DNA of 64,000 nt from Murimonas intestini. Lineage in GTDB: Bacteria > Bacillota > Clostridia > Lachnospirales > Lachnospiraceae. Below, piece after piece: positions 22,200 through 31,208 of this stretch (positions within the stretch are counted from its first letter, which is position 1; each line of letters starts with the position of its first letter). Below the pieces are notes generated by a model. The model did no database searches, was not told the origin of the DNA, and saw nothing but the letters and a program-made list of their open reading frames with translations. Position numbers and translations under genes: made by a program. Location: assembly GCF_024622195.1 (NCBI RefSeq), contig NZ_JANKBI010000005.1:1-64000 (forward strand), read 5' to 3'.

Positions 22200-24167
22200 T
22201 TATCTCATTTCCGGTCGAAGAATAACCCGTTTGAATAAGAACATTGTTGCACCAAAATAGGTCAGGTAGATTGCACAGAATAGCAGGATCGTCACCAAAC
22301 CATAAAGAGGCACAAGTCCCTGCTGCAAGATTGCCTCTCCGAAAAAGAACTGTGCCCCTGCTATCAGCAAAACCGTCAGCAAAAGAGGGAATAGCAGTGG
22401 GATCAAAAAGACTGTGGACAGTTCCCTGCGTATCAGGGAGGCTTGCCTGTGCCCCGGTACACCCAAACGGTCAATAACTGCATAATTCTTCTGGTTTTTA
22501 TCTATGGCAGAAAGCTGCTCAAATGCAAGCACCGAGCAGGATAGAATGATAAAAATAATGCTTAAATACAATCCGCAGAACGAAATGGCTGTAAATCCAG
22601 TCAGCGAATTGGCAACACCCCACGCCTTTACTGTAACACCCATCGTTACTTTTTCCGGGAGCTGTTGACTGGACTGCAATTCCGGCTGCCATTTCCCACT
22701 GTTCAGGAATTGCTTCAAGTCACTTTTCAATTCCGGGTATCCGCCATCTTCCAGTTTCATAGCCAGACGACTTTTTTCTCCGACTAATTGTGAAGCTGCT
22801 TCATCCGGCAGAACAAGCACATATCCCTTCGTTCCAGCCATTTGATACTGCTCCATCGGCTCTGTCAGGATCGGTGTTTCTGCAACGGTCAATGTCCGAC
22901 CATTTAATGTGATCTCCGGCTGTTGCTCCAAGCCTTGTCGGATTCCGTCCATATAGTTCCATGTATCACAATGAACCAAAAATTCGTTGTTGCCCATGAC
23001 AACAGGAGAAAGCCCCAGGATTTCGCGCAGGTGGTTATAGTCGGACAAGGACAAGGCTTCAATCGGTTTTTCAGGAACCGCATACAAATAATAGCTCACA
23101 GAATCCTCGACTCCACAATGATCCTCTGTAAAGGAAACGATGGAATCCATGCTGGATTTTTCCAGAGGTGCATCAATCGCCACGCCTGCATCATAGGGAT
23201 AATAGGCTTTCATATTGGCTTTGTAGCCGGCTCCCATTGTAAGCCCCACAAACATGGTTGCCAGAGATACGGTCAAAAGAATTGCCACCACAGCCATTGT
23301 CCGACCAGCAGAATGGATGCGCCGTCCAATCTGCCCCAAAAAGAACAGATTTTCTTCTTTGTACTTATGGCGCAGATTTTGTTTTGCAAATCGGTGCAGC
23401 AAAAGTGGAATCTGGCGATGCAGCTCGTAAACACCCGCCAGAATGAGCAAACAGGCTCCGCCAAGGTACAAAAATGCTTCATTGGTTTGTGTCTGAAGCA
23501 TCCGCCCAAGCAAAATCACGCCTGCAACCATTGCGGCTATTGAAAGCAATACTACCAAAAGACTATGGCGGAATGATTTGAAACGGTATTCTTCATTCTT
23601 ACGGTTATCATACAGAAGATCAATCACTTTCTGATGCCGGATAATCTTTGCTGCTCGGAGCGTCCCAAAACCATACATCAAGGCAAAAAATAAAAAGGTT
23701 ACTGCCCACGCCCGGAGAGAAAAGGAAACCTGATAGGTATGCGGCACCTCAAAGATATTTTTTACCACTTGATTTAGCAAACCGGAAAGCCCTGTGCCAA
23801 CCAAAGAACCAAGCAGAAAGGCTCCTATGCCGATAATGCTGTTTTCAGCAAGAAACAAATTTCGTACTATCTTTGCTTCCATGCCGATCAGTTCATAGGT
23901 TGCAAATTCCTTTTTCCGTCGTCCCAGCATAAAGCGAATCGCATAACCGATCACAAACGAGGACATAAAAGCAACCAGAGCTGACATAAGCAAAATTCCA
24001 GTAGTCAGCATCGACATATTCTCTGCCATAGCAAGAACATCTGATGAAAAGCCCAATGCCAAAAATGAGTACATCAATGCCGCAGTCAAGGTAAGCGTCA
24101 CAAAGTAAATGATATAATCCCGCAGGCTTCTGCGGACATTACGAAGTGCCAGTTTAGCGTACATCAT
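22200..24167 (-). CDS. BceB-type ABC transporter permease
   Basis: A 655-aa membrane protein of the peptide-antibiotic exporter class. Ten hydrophobic segments are arranged as in BceB, with a large extracellular domain (about 305-515) between TM7 and TM8 and FtsX-like terminal portions (RRKKEFATYELIGM; NQKNYAVIDRLGVPGHRQ). BceAB transporters free lipid II-cycle intermediates from bacitracin, lantibiotics and similar peptides and also signal to the cognate kinase. The start overlaps the ATPase gene by 14 bp. It is part of a complete bceRS-bceAB module. Confidence 0.9.
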   Translation of the reverse strand: MMYAKLALRNVRRSLRDYIIYFVTLTLTAALMYSFLALGFSSDVLAMAENMSMLTTGILLMSALVAFMSSFVIGYAIRFMLGRRKKEFATYELIGMEAKIVRNLFLAENSIIGIGAFLLGSLVGTGLSGLLNQVVKNIFEVPHTYQVSFSLRAWAVTFLFFALMYGFGTLRAAKIIRHQKVIDLLYDNRKNEEYRFKSFRHSLLVVLLSIAAMVAGVILLGRMLQTQTNEAFLYLGGACLLILAGVYELHRQIPLLLHRFAKQNLRHKYKEENLFFLGQIGRRIHSAGRTMAVVAILLTVSLATMFVGLTMGAGYKANMKAYYPYDAGVAIDAPLEKSSMDSIVSFTEDHCGVEDSVSYYLYAVPEKPIEALSLSDYNHLREILGLSPVVMGNNEFLVHCDTWNYMDGIRQGLEQQPEITLNGRTLTVAETPILTEPMEQYQMAGTKGYVLVLPDEAASQLVGEKSRLAMKLEDGGYPELKSDLKQFLNSGKWQPELQSSQQLPEKVTMGVTVKAWGVANSLTGFTAISFCGLYLSIIFIILSCSVLAFEQLSAIDKNQKNYAVIDRLGVPGHRQASLIRRELSTVFLIPLLFPLLLTVLLIAGAQFFFGEAILQQGLVPLYGLVTILLFCAIYLTYFGATMFLFKRVILRPEMR

Positions 24168-24921
24168 TCATTCCCCCTCCCATCATGGTGAGGACATCCA
24201 GGATTTTTTCAAAGAAAGTCCTACGGGAATCACCGCCCTTACGGATTTCCGTGAAGATTGTCCCATCCCTTAAAAAGAGAATACGATTGGCGTAACTTGC
24301 CGAAAAAGCGTCGTGTGTCACCATCAGGATTGTGGCTCCGAGATCTTCGTTGATACTCTGGATCGTAGAGAGCAGCATCTGGGACGAGTGACTGTCTAAC
24401 GCACCGGTGGGTTCATCCGCCAAGATCAGCTTAGGCTGGTTGATAATGGCTCTGGCACAGGCGCACCGCTGCTTCTGACCACCAGACACCTGATAGGGGT
24501 ACTTATCCAGAATATCCGTGATATTCAGCTTTCCGGCCATTTCCCGCACCCGTCCATCAATCTCGCCTGCTGGAACCTTGTTTATGGTCAGCGCCAGGGC
24601 TATGTTTTCCGAAATGGTCAGCGTGTCCAGCAGGTTAAAATCCTGGAAAACAAAGCCAAGATTTTCCCGACGAAACCGGGCAATCTGTTTTTCATTGATT
24701 TCCGTCACATCGATCCCATCCAGATAGATATGTCCCGCACTGACGGTATCAATTGTGGAAATACAGTTGAGCAGGGTGGTCTTGCCGGAGCCGGATGCTC
24801 CCATGATTCCGACAAATTCTCCCTCTTGAACGGAAAAGCTGATGTCCTGAATTGCTTTTGTAACATTCCCGCCATTTCCGTAATATTTTTGGATATGATC
24901 CAGTTTCAAAATTTCTTTCAT
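24154..24921 (-). CDS. BceA-type ABC transporter ATPase
   Basis: 255 aa from the ATG at 24921 (GTGATAACA before it contains the ribosome site; a GTG 9 bases upstream is an alternative). Walker A GASGSGKTT near 40, Q-loop VFQDFNLLDTLT, signature VSGGQKQR, Walker B LILADEPTGALDS and H-loop VTHD are all present. It energises the BceB permease encoded just downstream. It is transcribed from its own promoter region 25022-24930, which carries a TTACA/TGTAA dyad suited to the adjacent response regulator. Confidence 0.92.
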   Translation of the reverse strand: MKEILKLDHIQKYYGNGGNVTKAIQDISFSVQEGEFVGIMGASGSGKTTLLNCISTIDTVSAGHIYLDGIDVTEINEKQIARFRRENLGFVFQDFNLLDTLTISENIALALTINKVPAGEIDGRVREMAGKLNITDILDKYPYQVSGGQKQRCACARAIINQPKLILADEPTGALDSHSSQMLLSTIQSINEDLGATILMVTHDAFSASYANRILFLRDGTIFTEIRKGGDSRRTFFEKILDVLTMMGGGMNDVR

Positions 24922-24979
24922 TGTTATCACCTCTGATCTCTATTGTAGAATAAGAACGACTTCGTTTGTATCAAGTTTT

Positions 24980-25006
24980 CTTACAAAGTTCTAACAAAAA
25001 TGTAAG
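24980..25006 (-). promoter_or_regulatory. Candidate BceR-type operator upstream of bceAB
   Basis: CTTACA and TGTAAG are perfect inverted 6-mers separated by 15 bp, located upstream of a TACAAT -10-like hexamer with no good -35. This is as expected for a promoter activated by the adjacent BceR-like regulator. Confidence 0.5.
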
Positions 25007-25022
25007 AAGTGCAGAACGCTTT

Positions 25023-26036
25023 TCAGTCCTGCACTTCATGAATCAGACAGTTGATGTGAAAAGAAAGGGAAATGGCTGTGCCATGTTCCGACGACTCCGC
25101 CGTAATGCCAATACCCAGCTTTTCACAAAGCCGTTTGCATAGGTACAGACCAATTCCTGTGGATTGCTGTACCATACGACCATTCTGACCGGTAAATCCC
25201 TTTTCAAAGATGCGAGGCAGATCGGATGCAGCAATTCCGATTCCATTATCCTCCACGACAAGGACAACCTGATCCTGCCGTTTATGGGTAGAAATGCGGA
25301 GGATCGGCTGCTCAATACGATACTTGACCGCATTGGCAATCAGTTGGTTCAGAATAAAGCGCACCCACTTTTCATCTGAATAAACCGTATCCTGCATTTC
25401 CTCCACTTCCAGGTGCATACCACTTTGGAGCAATAGATATTTGTTATCTGCAATCGCCTGATGCACCACCTGAGACAACGCCATTTCCCGAACGGAATAA
25501 TCTTTCTCTGTATGCTCGCTTCGAGCGTAGTAAAGAGCCTGTTCGGTAAAACGATTCGTCTTTTCCAGTTCCAGCAGGAGTTCCTTTGTCCAGTCCGTCC
25601 GATGATTTTCACATAGGAGTTTCATGGCAGTAATAGGGGTTTTGATCTCGTGAATCCATTGCTCAATGTATTCCTTGTACTCCAGGCGTTCCCGCTCGAC
25701 CTCTCCAATCTGCTCCAACATGGATTTTCCAGCCATTTTCAAAAGCTGATAGTAAACCTGATCCTCAGCCTGTTCCGGCAACTCCATCACTTCGGAAATG
25801 AGGTATCGTTCTGAAAGCTGTTCCGCCATATCCAGAAGTTTTTTCATCTGCCGCTTCCGTTTCCAGTAAGTAAGGACAAGTCCAGCCAACAAAATCAATG
25901 CCCATACAATCAGGATCAATAATACTGCGGAAACCGAGTTGCCGCACACCAGTAGAAATACAGTGAGCGCAGCCATACAAACAAGGTTCGTCAGCAGAAA
26001 TGGCAGTCTGTTTTTCCAATATCGTCTGCTGTTCAT
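25023..26036 (-). CDS. BceS-type sensor histidine kinase
   Basis: A 337-aa intramembrane-sensing kinase. Two N-terminal transmembrane helices (about 14-58) are separated by only a few residues, so it has no external sensor of its own. The H-box is IHEIKTPITAMK with the phosphorylated His near 132. N-box NQLIANAVKY, then DNGIGI, FEKGFTGQNGR and GIGLYLCKRLCEKLG follow. This form relies on the partner transporter to detect the peptide. It overlaps the response regulator gene by 4 bp. Confidence 0.92.
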   Translation of the reverse strand: MNSRRYWKNRLPFLLTNLVCMAALTVFLLVCGNSVSAVLLILIVWALILLAGLVLTYWKRKRQMKKLLDMAEQLSERYLISEVMELPEQAEDQVYYQLLKMAGKSMLEQIGEVERERLEYKEYIEQWIHEIKTPITAMKLLCENHRTDWTKELLLELEKTNRFTEQALYYARSEHTEKDYSVREMALSQVVHQAIADNKYLLLQSGMHLEVEEMQDTVYSDEKWVRFILNQLIANAVKYRIEQPILRISTHKRQDQVVLVVEDNGIGIAASDLPRIFEKGFTGQNGRMVQQSTGIGLYLCKRLCEKLGIGITAESSEHGTAISLSFHINCLIHEVQD

Positions 26037-26701
26037 ATCGTGTACCCCTGTCGATGCTTTGTCTTAATAAAATCTGTCAGACCAATGCCCGCCATTTTTT
26101 CCCGGATACGGTTGATATTAACGCTCAAAGCATTGTCATCCACATATAACTGATTGTCCCACAAATACTCAATCATATCTGCACGAGAACAGATTTTTCC
26201 TCCGTTCTTGAAAAGGTAATAGAGAATTTTCAATTCGTTCTTGGTAAGTTCTACGCTCTGTCCATTATAGTCTAAACTGCTGAATTCCATATGCAGCACT
26301 GCATCTCCATAGACGATCTGTTCCCGTTGCTGTGTGGGATAGGCTTTTTTCAACAGAGAAGCAATTTTCGCAAGCAGGATTGCTGTGTTATAGGGCTTCG
26401 TGATAAAAGCATCTCCACCCAGCATGATGCTGTTCAGTTCGTCCATATCCGTGTTGCAGCTTGTCACAAAGATGATTGGTACTTCGGAAAATGTGCGAAC
26501 CTCGGTGCAGAGAGAAAAGCCGCTGATTCCCGGCAGCTTGATGTCCAGCAAAACCAAGTGTGGTTGTTCAGCTTTGATCCGGTCGATCACATCAGAAAAA
26601 TCTTCCGGAGCCACCGTTTCATAGCCGTTACTTTGCATCAGCGTTTTCAATTCATTCCGTATCAACGGATCATCTTCTATTATCAATATTTTTTCTTTCA
26701 T
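26033..26701 (-). CDS. BceR-type response regulator (OmpR family)
   Basis: 222 aa: receiver domain (DD near 10, phosphorylated D in LLDIKLPG near 53, K near 102 in FITKPYN) and an OmpR winged helix (LTKNELKILYYLF ... VNINRIREKM ... KTKHRQGYTI). It pairs with the downstream kinase by 4-bp overlap and should activate bceAB in response to cell-wall-active peptides. The region 26702-26832 upstream holds no clear gene. Confidence 0.93.
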   Translation of the reverse strand: MKEKILIIEDDPLIRNELKTLMQSNGYETVAPEDFSDVIDRIKAEQPHLVLLDIKLPGISGFSLCTEVRTFSEVPIIFVTSCNTDMDELNSIMLGGDAFITKPYNTAILLAKIASLLKKAYPTQQREQIVYGDAVLHMEFSSLDYNGQSVELTKNELKILYYLFKNGGKICSRADMIEYLWDNQLYVDDNALSVNINRIREKMAGIGLTDFIKTKHRQGYTI

Positions 26702-26832
26702 ATCAGCCTCCGTGAAGAAAACTACTATATGTAGTTGCTCATGCTCCCATTGACATTTGCATCAGGCGAATATAAAAATGCAGCCTTAATGCGTTAGGAA
26801 CCTTGTCCCTCAACAAATGAAAAATGGTAAAC

Positions 26833-27249
26833 TTATATTTCTTCAACATCAATGACATTATATCCTCTTTGTTTTAATGCCTTTGCAAACAAGCCCATTC
26901 CGGGAATTAACTTCCCAGTGAAGCTACCATCATATATCTGATTAACACCACAGGTAGGACTTCTGGATTGTAATATAACTAAATCAATCTCTTCATTCTG
27001 AATTTTCGATAATGCAACTGCCACTGCTTTATCATATTCTAAACTAACATCATTTCCGTTTTCATCAACTACTCTCCCATCCACAATTTCTGCACAGGAT
27101 CTGGGAATTTTCATACCTGCTAATACTTCTGGGCAGATAGAAATAACTTCTTTATCTTTCAAGAAATTGATAGCCGCTATATTTTCGTTGTTTTTCCCAT
27201 TATATTTACAGTTCACTCCCATAATACAGGCACTAACCAATACCTTCAT
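26833..27249 (-). CDS. DUF523 family protein
   Basis: A 138-aa protein with the DUF523 signatures: SACIMGVNCKYNGKNN at the start, CPEVLAGMKIPRSCAEI in the middle, and LQSRSPTCGVNQIYDGSFTG. The conserved cysteines suggest metal or cluster binding, but the family has no established function. It is cargo of the element, possibly monocistronic, and lies 25 bp downstream of the NTF2-like gene. Confidence 0.87.
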   Translation of the reverse strand: MKVLVSACIMGVNCKYNGKNNENIAAINFLKDKEVISICPEVLAGMKIPRSCAEIVDGRVVDENGNDVSLEYDKAVAVALSKIQNEEIDLVILQSRSPTCGVNQIYDGSFTGKLIPGMGLFAKALKQRGYNVIDVEEI

Positions 27250-27274
27250 CCTTTTCGCCTCCCTAAGCTTTCAA

Positions 27275-27694
27275 TCAAAACCAATTCACTTTTTCTGCTC
27301 TAAATTGAGGAGTATCGCCTTCCTGGTATGGATTATAGGTATTGCGATTACACCCAAATTCTTTCAACGACTTTATTCTATTATCCTCTGTCCATTCAAC
27401 CAGCGAGATTCCATCAAATTCCTCTATACTTCCATTGTTCATTTCATTTTTGAAATACCACTCTACAATCGTTTGATCTCCCTTATGGAAGAATTGCTTG
27501 ATTTTCCAAACAACTACCTTGCCACGGGTATTCCATTCCTGAAACCAATGCTTTACTGTTTTTCGGTTGTTATACTGGGGACTCCAACTTTCTGTATAAA
27601 TCACATCTTCTGCAAATATATCATCAATCCCCATATCCTGCTGATTGAGCCACATATCAAACCATAGTCGGATTATTTTTTCTCGTTCATTCAT
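27275..27694 (-). CDS. NTF2-like/SnoaL-fold protein
   Basis: 139 aa with the fold pattern of nuclear transport factor 2-like proteins: IRLWFDMWLNQQDMGIDDIFAEDVIY, a central W-rich segment, and FDGISLVEWTEDNRIKSLKEFG. Members bind small molecules or act as isomerases or cyclases; none can be specified here. It lies 12 bp from DUF2812 upstream and may be in its operon. Confidence 0.75.
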   Translation of the reverse strand: MNEREKIIRLWFDMWLNQQDMGIDDIFAEDVIYTESWSPQYNNRKTVKHWFQEWNTRGKVVVWKIKQFFHKGDQTIVEWYFKNEMNNGSIEEFDGISLVEWTEDNRIKSLKEFGCNRNTYNPYQEGDTPQFRAEKVNWF

Positions 27695-27706
27695 GATATA
27701 AACACC

Positions 27707-28294
27707 TCACCATTCTTTTGTCTTACCTTCGCGTTTGTTCTGCATAACCTTGGTTTGATATACGAGAACAGGAATCAGAGAAACCAGGGCAAGCACACCA
27801 AAAACTACCGAGCGTTTTGCAACCGCAAATATTGCGAACATGAGCAGTATCAGCAACCACGGATTACGCAGATTTCTGTAATAGTTTTCCTTGTCCTCAT
27901 AAGAAGTATGAAGTTCAAATGGCTTACCGTCATTATCCTTTTCTACAATCAACAGTTCCCGGTTAAAGGTGGTGGCATTTGTTGCTATGCGTCCTCCTCT
28001 TTCAGCCCATGGCCGTAGACGCACTTTACCAACAGAGTAGTTCAGGTTGATGTTTTTATAAAATACTTTGTAACCCATCCCCTCTAAAAACTCATGATAA
28101 TCTGACGCATCGACCTTCGATTTTTGCCCGATAAACTCCACACAGTATTTTACCTGATCCGGTTTACACTCCTCAAATTCATACAACATTTTTTCCGCCC
28201 GAATCAGACGATAGCCCTTTTCAGACATTTTATTCAGCCAATGTTCCTGGGCAGTCAACAAACCGCCAAAGAAACGATAATACTTTTTGCTCAT
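27707..28294 (-). CDS. DUF2812 membrane protein
   Basis: 195 aa: an N-terminal DUF2812 domain (KKYYRFFGGLLTAQEHWLNKMSEKGYRLIR, residues 3-32, then KYCVEFIGQ) and two C-terminal transmembrane helices (about 145-185). The family is always found with PadR regulators, as here, where its ATG overlaps the PadR stop by 4 bp. The role is unknown, probably envelope-related. Confidence 0.87.
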   Translation of the reverse strand: MSKKYYRFFGGLLTAQEHWLNKMSEKGYRLIRAEKMLYEFEECKPDQVKYCVEFIGQKSKVDASDYHEFLEGMGYKVFYKNINLNYSVGKVRLRPWAERGGRIATNATTFNRELLIVEKDNDGKPFELHTSYEDKENYYRNLRNPWLLILLMFAIFAVAKRSVVFGVLALVSLIPVLVYQTKVMQNKREGKTKEW

Positions 28295-28614
28295 ACTGCA
28301 CCTCCAATAATTCCATTAGCCACGCCTACAAGTTCATTGAGCCTTATAAGTTCCTTTTCTGCAATTTCTTTTCCTTGCGTTGTAATGAGATATTCTTTTT
28401 TCCGTCCCGCACTATCTCCAAAAGGTGCAATCCAGCCTTTTTCCTGCAACGAGTTCAACGCACCATATAAAGTACCTGCCCCCAGCGTGAGCCGCCCTTT
28501 TGTACTATCTTCAATAAATTGCATGACAGCATATCCATGTTTCGGGGTATAGAGGGAGAGCAAAATAAAGAATGTCACCTCTGTGAGCGCACCACCTTTC
28601 GCATTGTCTCGCAT
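28291..28614 (-). CDS. PadR-family repressor
   Basis: A 107-aa winged-helix regulator (FFILLSLYTPKHGYAVMQFIED; LGAGTLYGALNSLQEKGWI; GRKKEYLITTQGKEIAEKE). PadR proteins repress linked genes and respond to small molecules or membrane stress. It is translationally coupled to DUF2812. A perfect 10-bp dyad covers its promoter, consistent with autoregulation. Confidence 0.92.
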   Translation of the reverse strand: MRDNAKGGALTEVTFFILLSLYTPKHGYAVMQFIEDSTKGRLTLGAGTLYGALNSLQEKGWIAPFGDSAGRKKEYLITTQGKEIAEKELIRLNELVGVANGIIGGAV

Positions 28615-28629
28615 AACACCTACCTCCTC

Positions 28630-28667
28630 ATTACGGTTACTGTAATAAATATATCACTAACCGTAAT
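28630..28667. promoter_or_regulatory. PadR operator
   Basis: ATTACGGTTA (28630-28639) and TAACCGTAAT (28658-28667) form a perfect inverted repeat of 10 bp with an 18-bp centre, immediately upstream of the PadR ribosome site (GAGGAGG) and around a TATATT -10-like hexamer. Confidence 0.65.
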
Positions 28668-28700
28668 AGAAGTCAATAATGAGCCAAAATATAACGACAA

Positions 28701-28734
28701 GCCTAAAAAGCGGGGCAGCACGCTGCCGCCCCGC
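28701..28734 (-). terminator. Terminator of the triple-permease operon
   Basis: GCGGGGC / GCCCCGC stem with further inner pairing (28710-28734), followed on the minus strand by TTTTTAGG. It lies 13 bp past the stop of the last permease gene. Confidence 0.8.
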
Positions 28735-28747
28735 CAATCCTATACGG

Positions 28748-31138
28748 TTATTCCATCGCTCGCATTTCTTCCACAAGAGATTGATTTTTCTGTCTGCGCA
28801 TTGTCCAGAAGGACAGGATAACCTCCAGGCCAAACAGCACCAGAACGAACAGCCCCATTTGCAGGAAAGGGAACGAATATGGCATTGCTACATGGAAAGT
28901 CATTTCGCTGAATTTTCGGGCAGCTATCACTGCAATCGGGAGGCCGACTGCCAGAGTTGCCAGCGCAGCAGAAAACGCATAGCAAATTCCCTCATAGATG
29001 GTCATTTGACAGAGCTGCTTTCTGGTCAGACCGATGGCGCGAAAGACGCTGTTTTCCCTCTTTCTGGACATCTGATTGGAGAGTGTGGTATTGATGAGAT
29101 TGACCACGCCAAAGAGGAATACCAACCACGACAGCGCCTGAAGCCCTCCGAAAACAACCCTGTTCTCCATTTCCTCATAATCCTTATGTATCCCAATGGT
29201 ATCCAATTTAAGATCCGGATTGGAAGAAATGATTGCATTCAGGCTGTTTTCAATCTGCTCTGCCTTTTTAGGATCACCGACAATGCTCCAGGAATAATCA
29301 AAACAATCGATCATCGGCATTGCTTCCTGAAACAGCTCTTTGGTTGCAACCATGCAGGTGCTGTCCAATGCCAGAGGACCATGACCATTTTTAAGCCCAT
29401 CGTTTATGAGCAGACCGGAAACAGTGACAGGAATCTCTTGATCCCCTATGGTAAGTTTGATAACTGACCCCACATCTACACCGACCATATCTTCCGCATA
29501 TTCCATATCCAGTGCAATACTATGGGAATCTTGAGGCAAAGTCCCCGACACAAGCGCTGCTTCCATTTGATCTCTGTTTCGGTCACTCAACAGATCGCAC
29601 ATTCCACCGGAAGAACTTTCCTCATTCTCAAACCGCACATGAACCGCCTGACGATTTTCTATCACATCTGTTACGCCGTCTACGGCCAGCACTTCCTGCC
29701 GAAGCGTTTCATTCAACGGATTTCCTTCCGACATCACCTCATATTCTGATTCTTCGGAATTGATATAGATTTTATAATCCCCATCCGGGAAAAACTGTCT
29801 TGCGATACGCTCCGGCGAGCGGACCAAAAGAATAGATGCTGTCACCAAAAGAATCACGCCGCCCAGGCTCAGGGAAGCCACGATGCTGATCGTCTTTTTG
29901 CGGTCACGCCTAAAATTTGCAATTCCCATAGAGAGCGGATTTAACCGCATATTCTTCTTATGTGTGTGGGATTTACTGCTCTGACTGCCGGTAAAGCGGA
30001 CTGCTTCAATCGGGGAGATACCTGCGGCAATCTTTACCGGTCTGCGGATCGCAATAGATACCATAAACCAGCCAAGCAGTGCCGTCAAAACAATCGCAGC
30101 TGCATAAAACGGCAGATGAAATCCACGGGAAAACAGGGCAAACCCGACTGCACACCCCAGAAAAATACCGATTCCAATGCCGGCCCATCCCAAGAAACGG
30201 CCTTCCTTTTTGACAATACGGCGGATCTGCTTGGGCGTTGTGCCGATGGTCCGCAGCTGTCCATAGCTTTGGATCTTGTCATTGATAGAGATCCGGAAGA
30301 TACTTTGTATCACCACATATCCTCCGATGATGACCAGAACTGCGATGCCGGCAACCAGCGCCAGCATACTGACATTCACAGGCTGCTTATAGAATTTCAT
30401 ATAGCTGAGGTTCATGACCGGCATTTCCAGCTGATATTCCTTTGCAATCTCCCGGCTGCGGGCAGTCAGTTCTGTTTCATCCATTTGCTGCTCATTCTGA
30501 AAATGCACATAAGCGCGATAATCAGCGGGGTCATAGCCGCTCCATCCTTTCAAAGCTTCTTTGGAAAGAAGAATGGAACAGCCATTTACCTCTTTTTCCT
30601 TATAGCCTTCCAGAATGCCAGTCACCGTATATTCTCCGTGAAAGCTCTCGCTGCTTAGCATAACCTTTTCGCCAATCCCGGCGTCTGCACCATATTCGGA
30701 AAGGAAATAACGGCTGACCGCTACCTCATCCTCCTTTTGGGGCAGGCGGCCTTCCAAAAGCTTCATCTGGTCACGGGCAATATACATCGTTTCCTCATCA
30801 CAATAAATATAGGAGGCGTTGTATCCCTGCTCCGCAGGTTCCACAGCCAGCATATAATACTCTCCTACCCTTGAGAAGTCATCCAGCCCCTTCAGGGTGG
30901 ACACATCTTCCTCGGTAATCCTGGTATAGACTGCCTCATAGGTATCCTCCACATGATTTTTCTCTATCTGCCGGGTAGACAAAGCCATCACAATCGAAAA
31001 ACAGATCAGACAGGATGCCAGCGCAACGGCGATCACCACCATCAGATTCCGGCGCTTCTCACTTTTCAAACTTTTTCTTGCCAGTTTCCTGACAATATTT
31101 CCTGTATCATTCTCAAATGGTACTGTCATTTTGATCAT
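28748..31138 (-). CDS. FtsX-type ABC permease (third paralogue)
   Basis: A 796-aa permease with two FtsX domains: a TM near 35-55, a long external region (60-255), three TMs near 260-370, a second external region (about 430-660), and three TMs at the C-terminus (SWLVFLFGVVNLINTTLSNQ onward). The N-terminus (MTVPFENDTGNIVRKLARKS) is shared with the permeases at 31209-33602 and 34403-37066. Probably a heteromeric exporter or flippase for envelope-active compounds, powered by the single ATPase upstream (33608-34273). Separated from the preceding permease by 70 bp with a GC-rich hairpin. Confidence 0.88.
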   Translation of the reverse strand: MIKMTVPFENDTGNIVRKLARKSLKSEKRRNLMVVIAVALASCLICFSIVMALSTRQIEKNHVEDTYEAVYTRITEEDVSTLKGLDDFSRVGEYYMLAVEPAEQGYNASYIYCDEETMYIARDQMKLLEGRLPQKEDEVAVSRYFLSEYGADAGIGEKVMLSSESFHGEYTVTGILEGYKEKEVNGCSILLSKEALKGWSGYDPADYRAYVHFQNEQQMDETELTARSREIAKEYQLEMPVMNLSYMKFYKQPVNVSMLALVAGIAVLVIIGGYVVIQSIFRISINDKIQSYGQLRTIGTTPKQIRRIVKKEGRFLGWAGIGIGIFLGCAVGFALFSRGFHLPFYAAAIVLTALLGWFMVSIAIRRPVKIAAGISPIEAVRFTGSQSSKSHTHKKNMRLNPLSMGIANFRRDRKKTISIVASLSLGGVILLVTASILLVRSPERIARQFFPDGDYKIYINSEESEYEVMSEGNPLNETLRQEVLAVDGVTDVIENRQAVHVRFENEESSSGGMCDLLSDRNRDQMEAALVSGTLPQDSHSIALDMEYAEDMVGVDVGSVIKLTIGDQEIPVTVSGLLINDGLKNGHGPLALDSTCMVATKELFQEAMPMIDCFDYSWSIVGDPKKAEQIENSLNAIISSNPDLKLDTIGIHKDYEEMENRVVFGGLQALSWLVFLFGVVNLINTTLSNQMSRKRENSVFRAIGLTRKQLCQMTIYEGICYAFSAALATLAVGLPIAVIAARKFSEMTFHVAMPYSFPFLQMGLFVLVLFGLEVILSFWTMRRQKNQSLVEEMRAME

Positions 31139-31208
31139 CTCCTTTAAGTCTTATATTTCTGCTGTCAGCAAAGCGGCGGCTTTCCGCCTCGGAAGCCGCC
31201 GCCTCTGG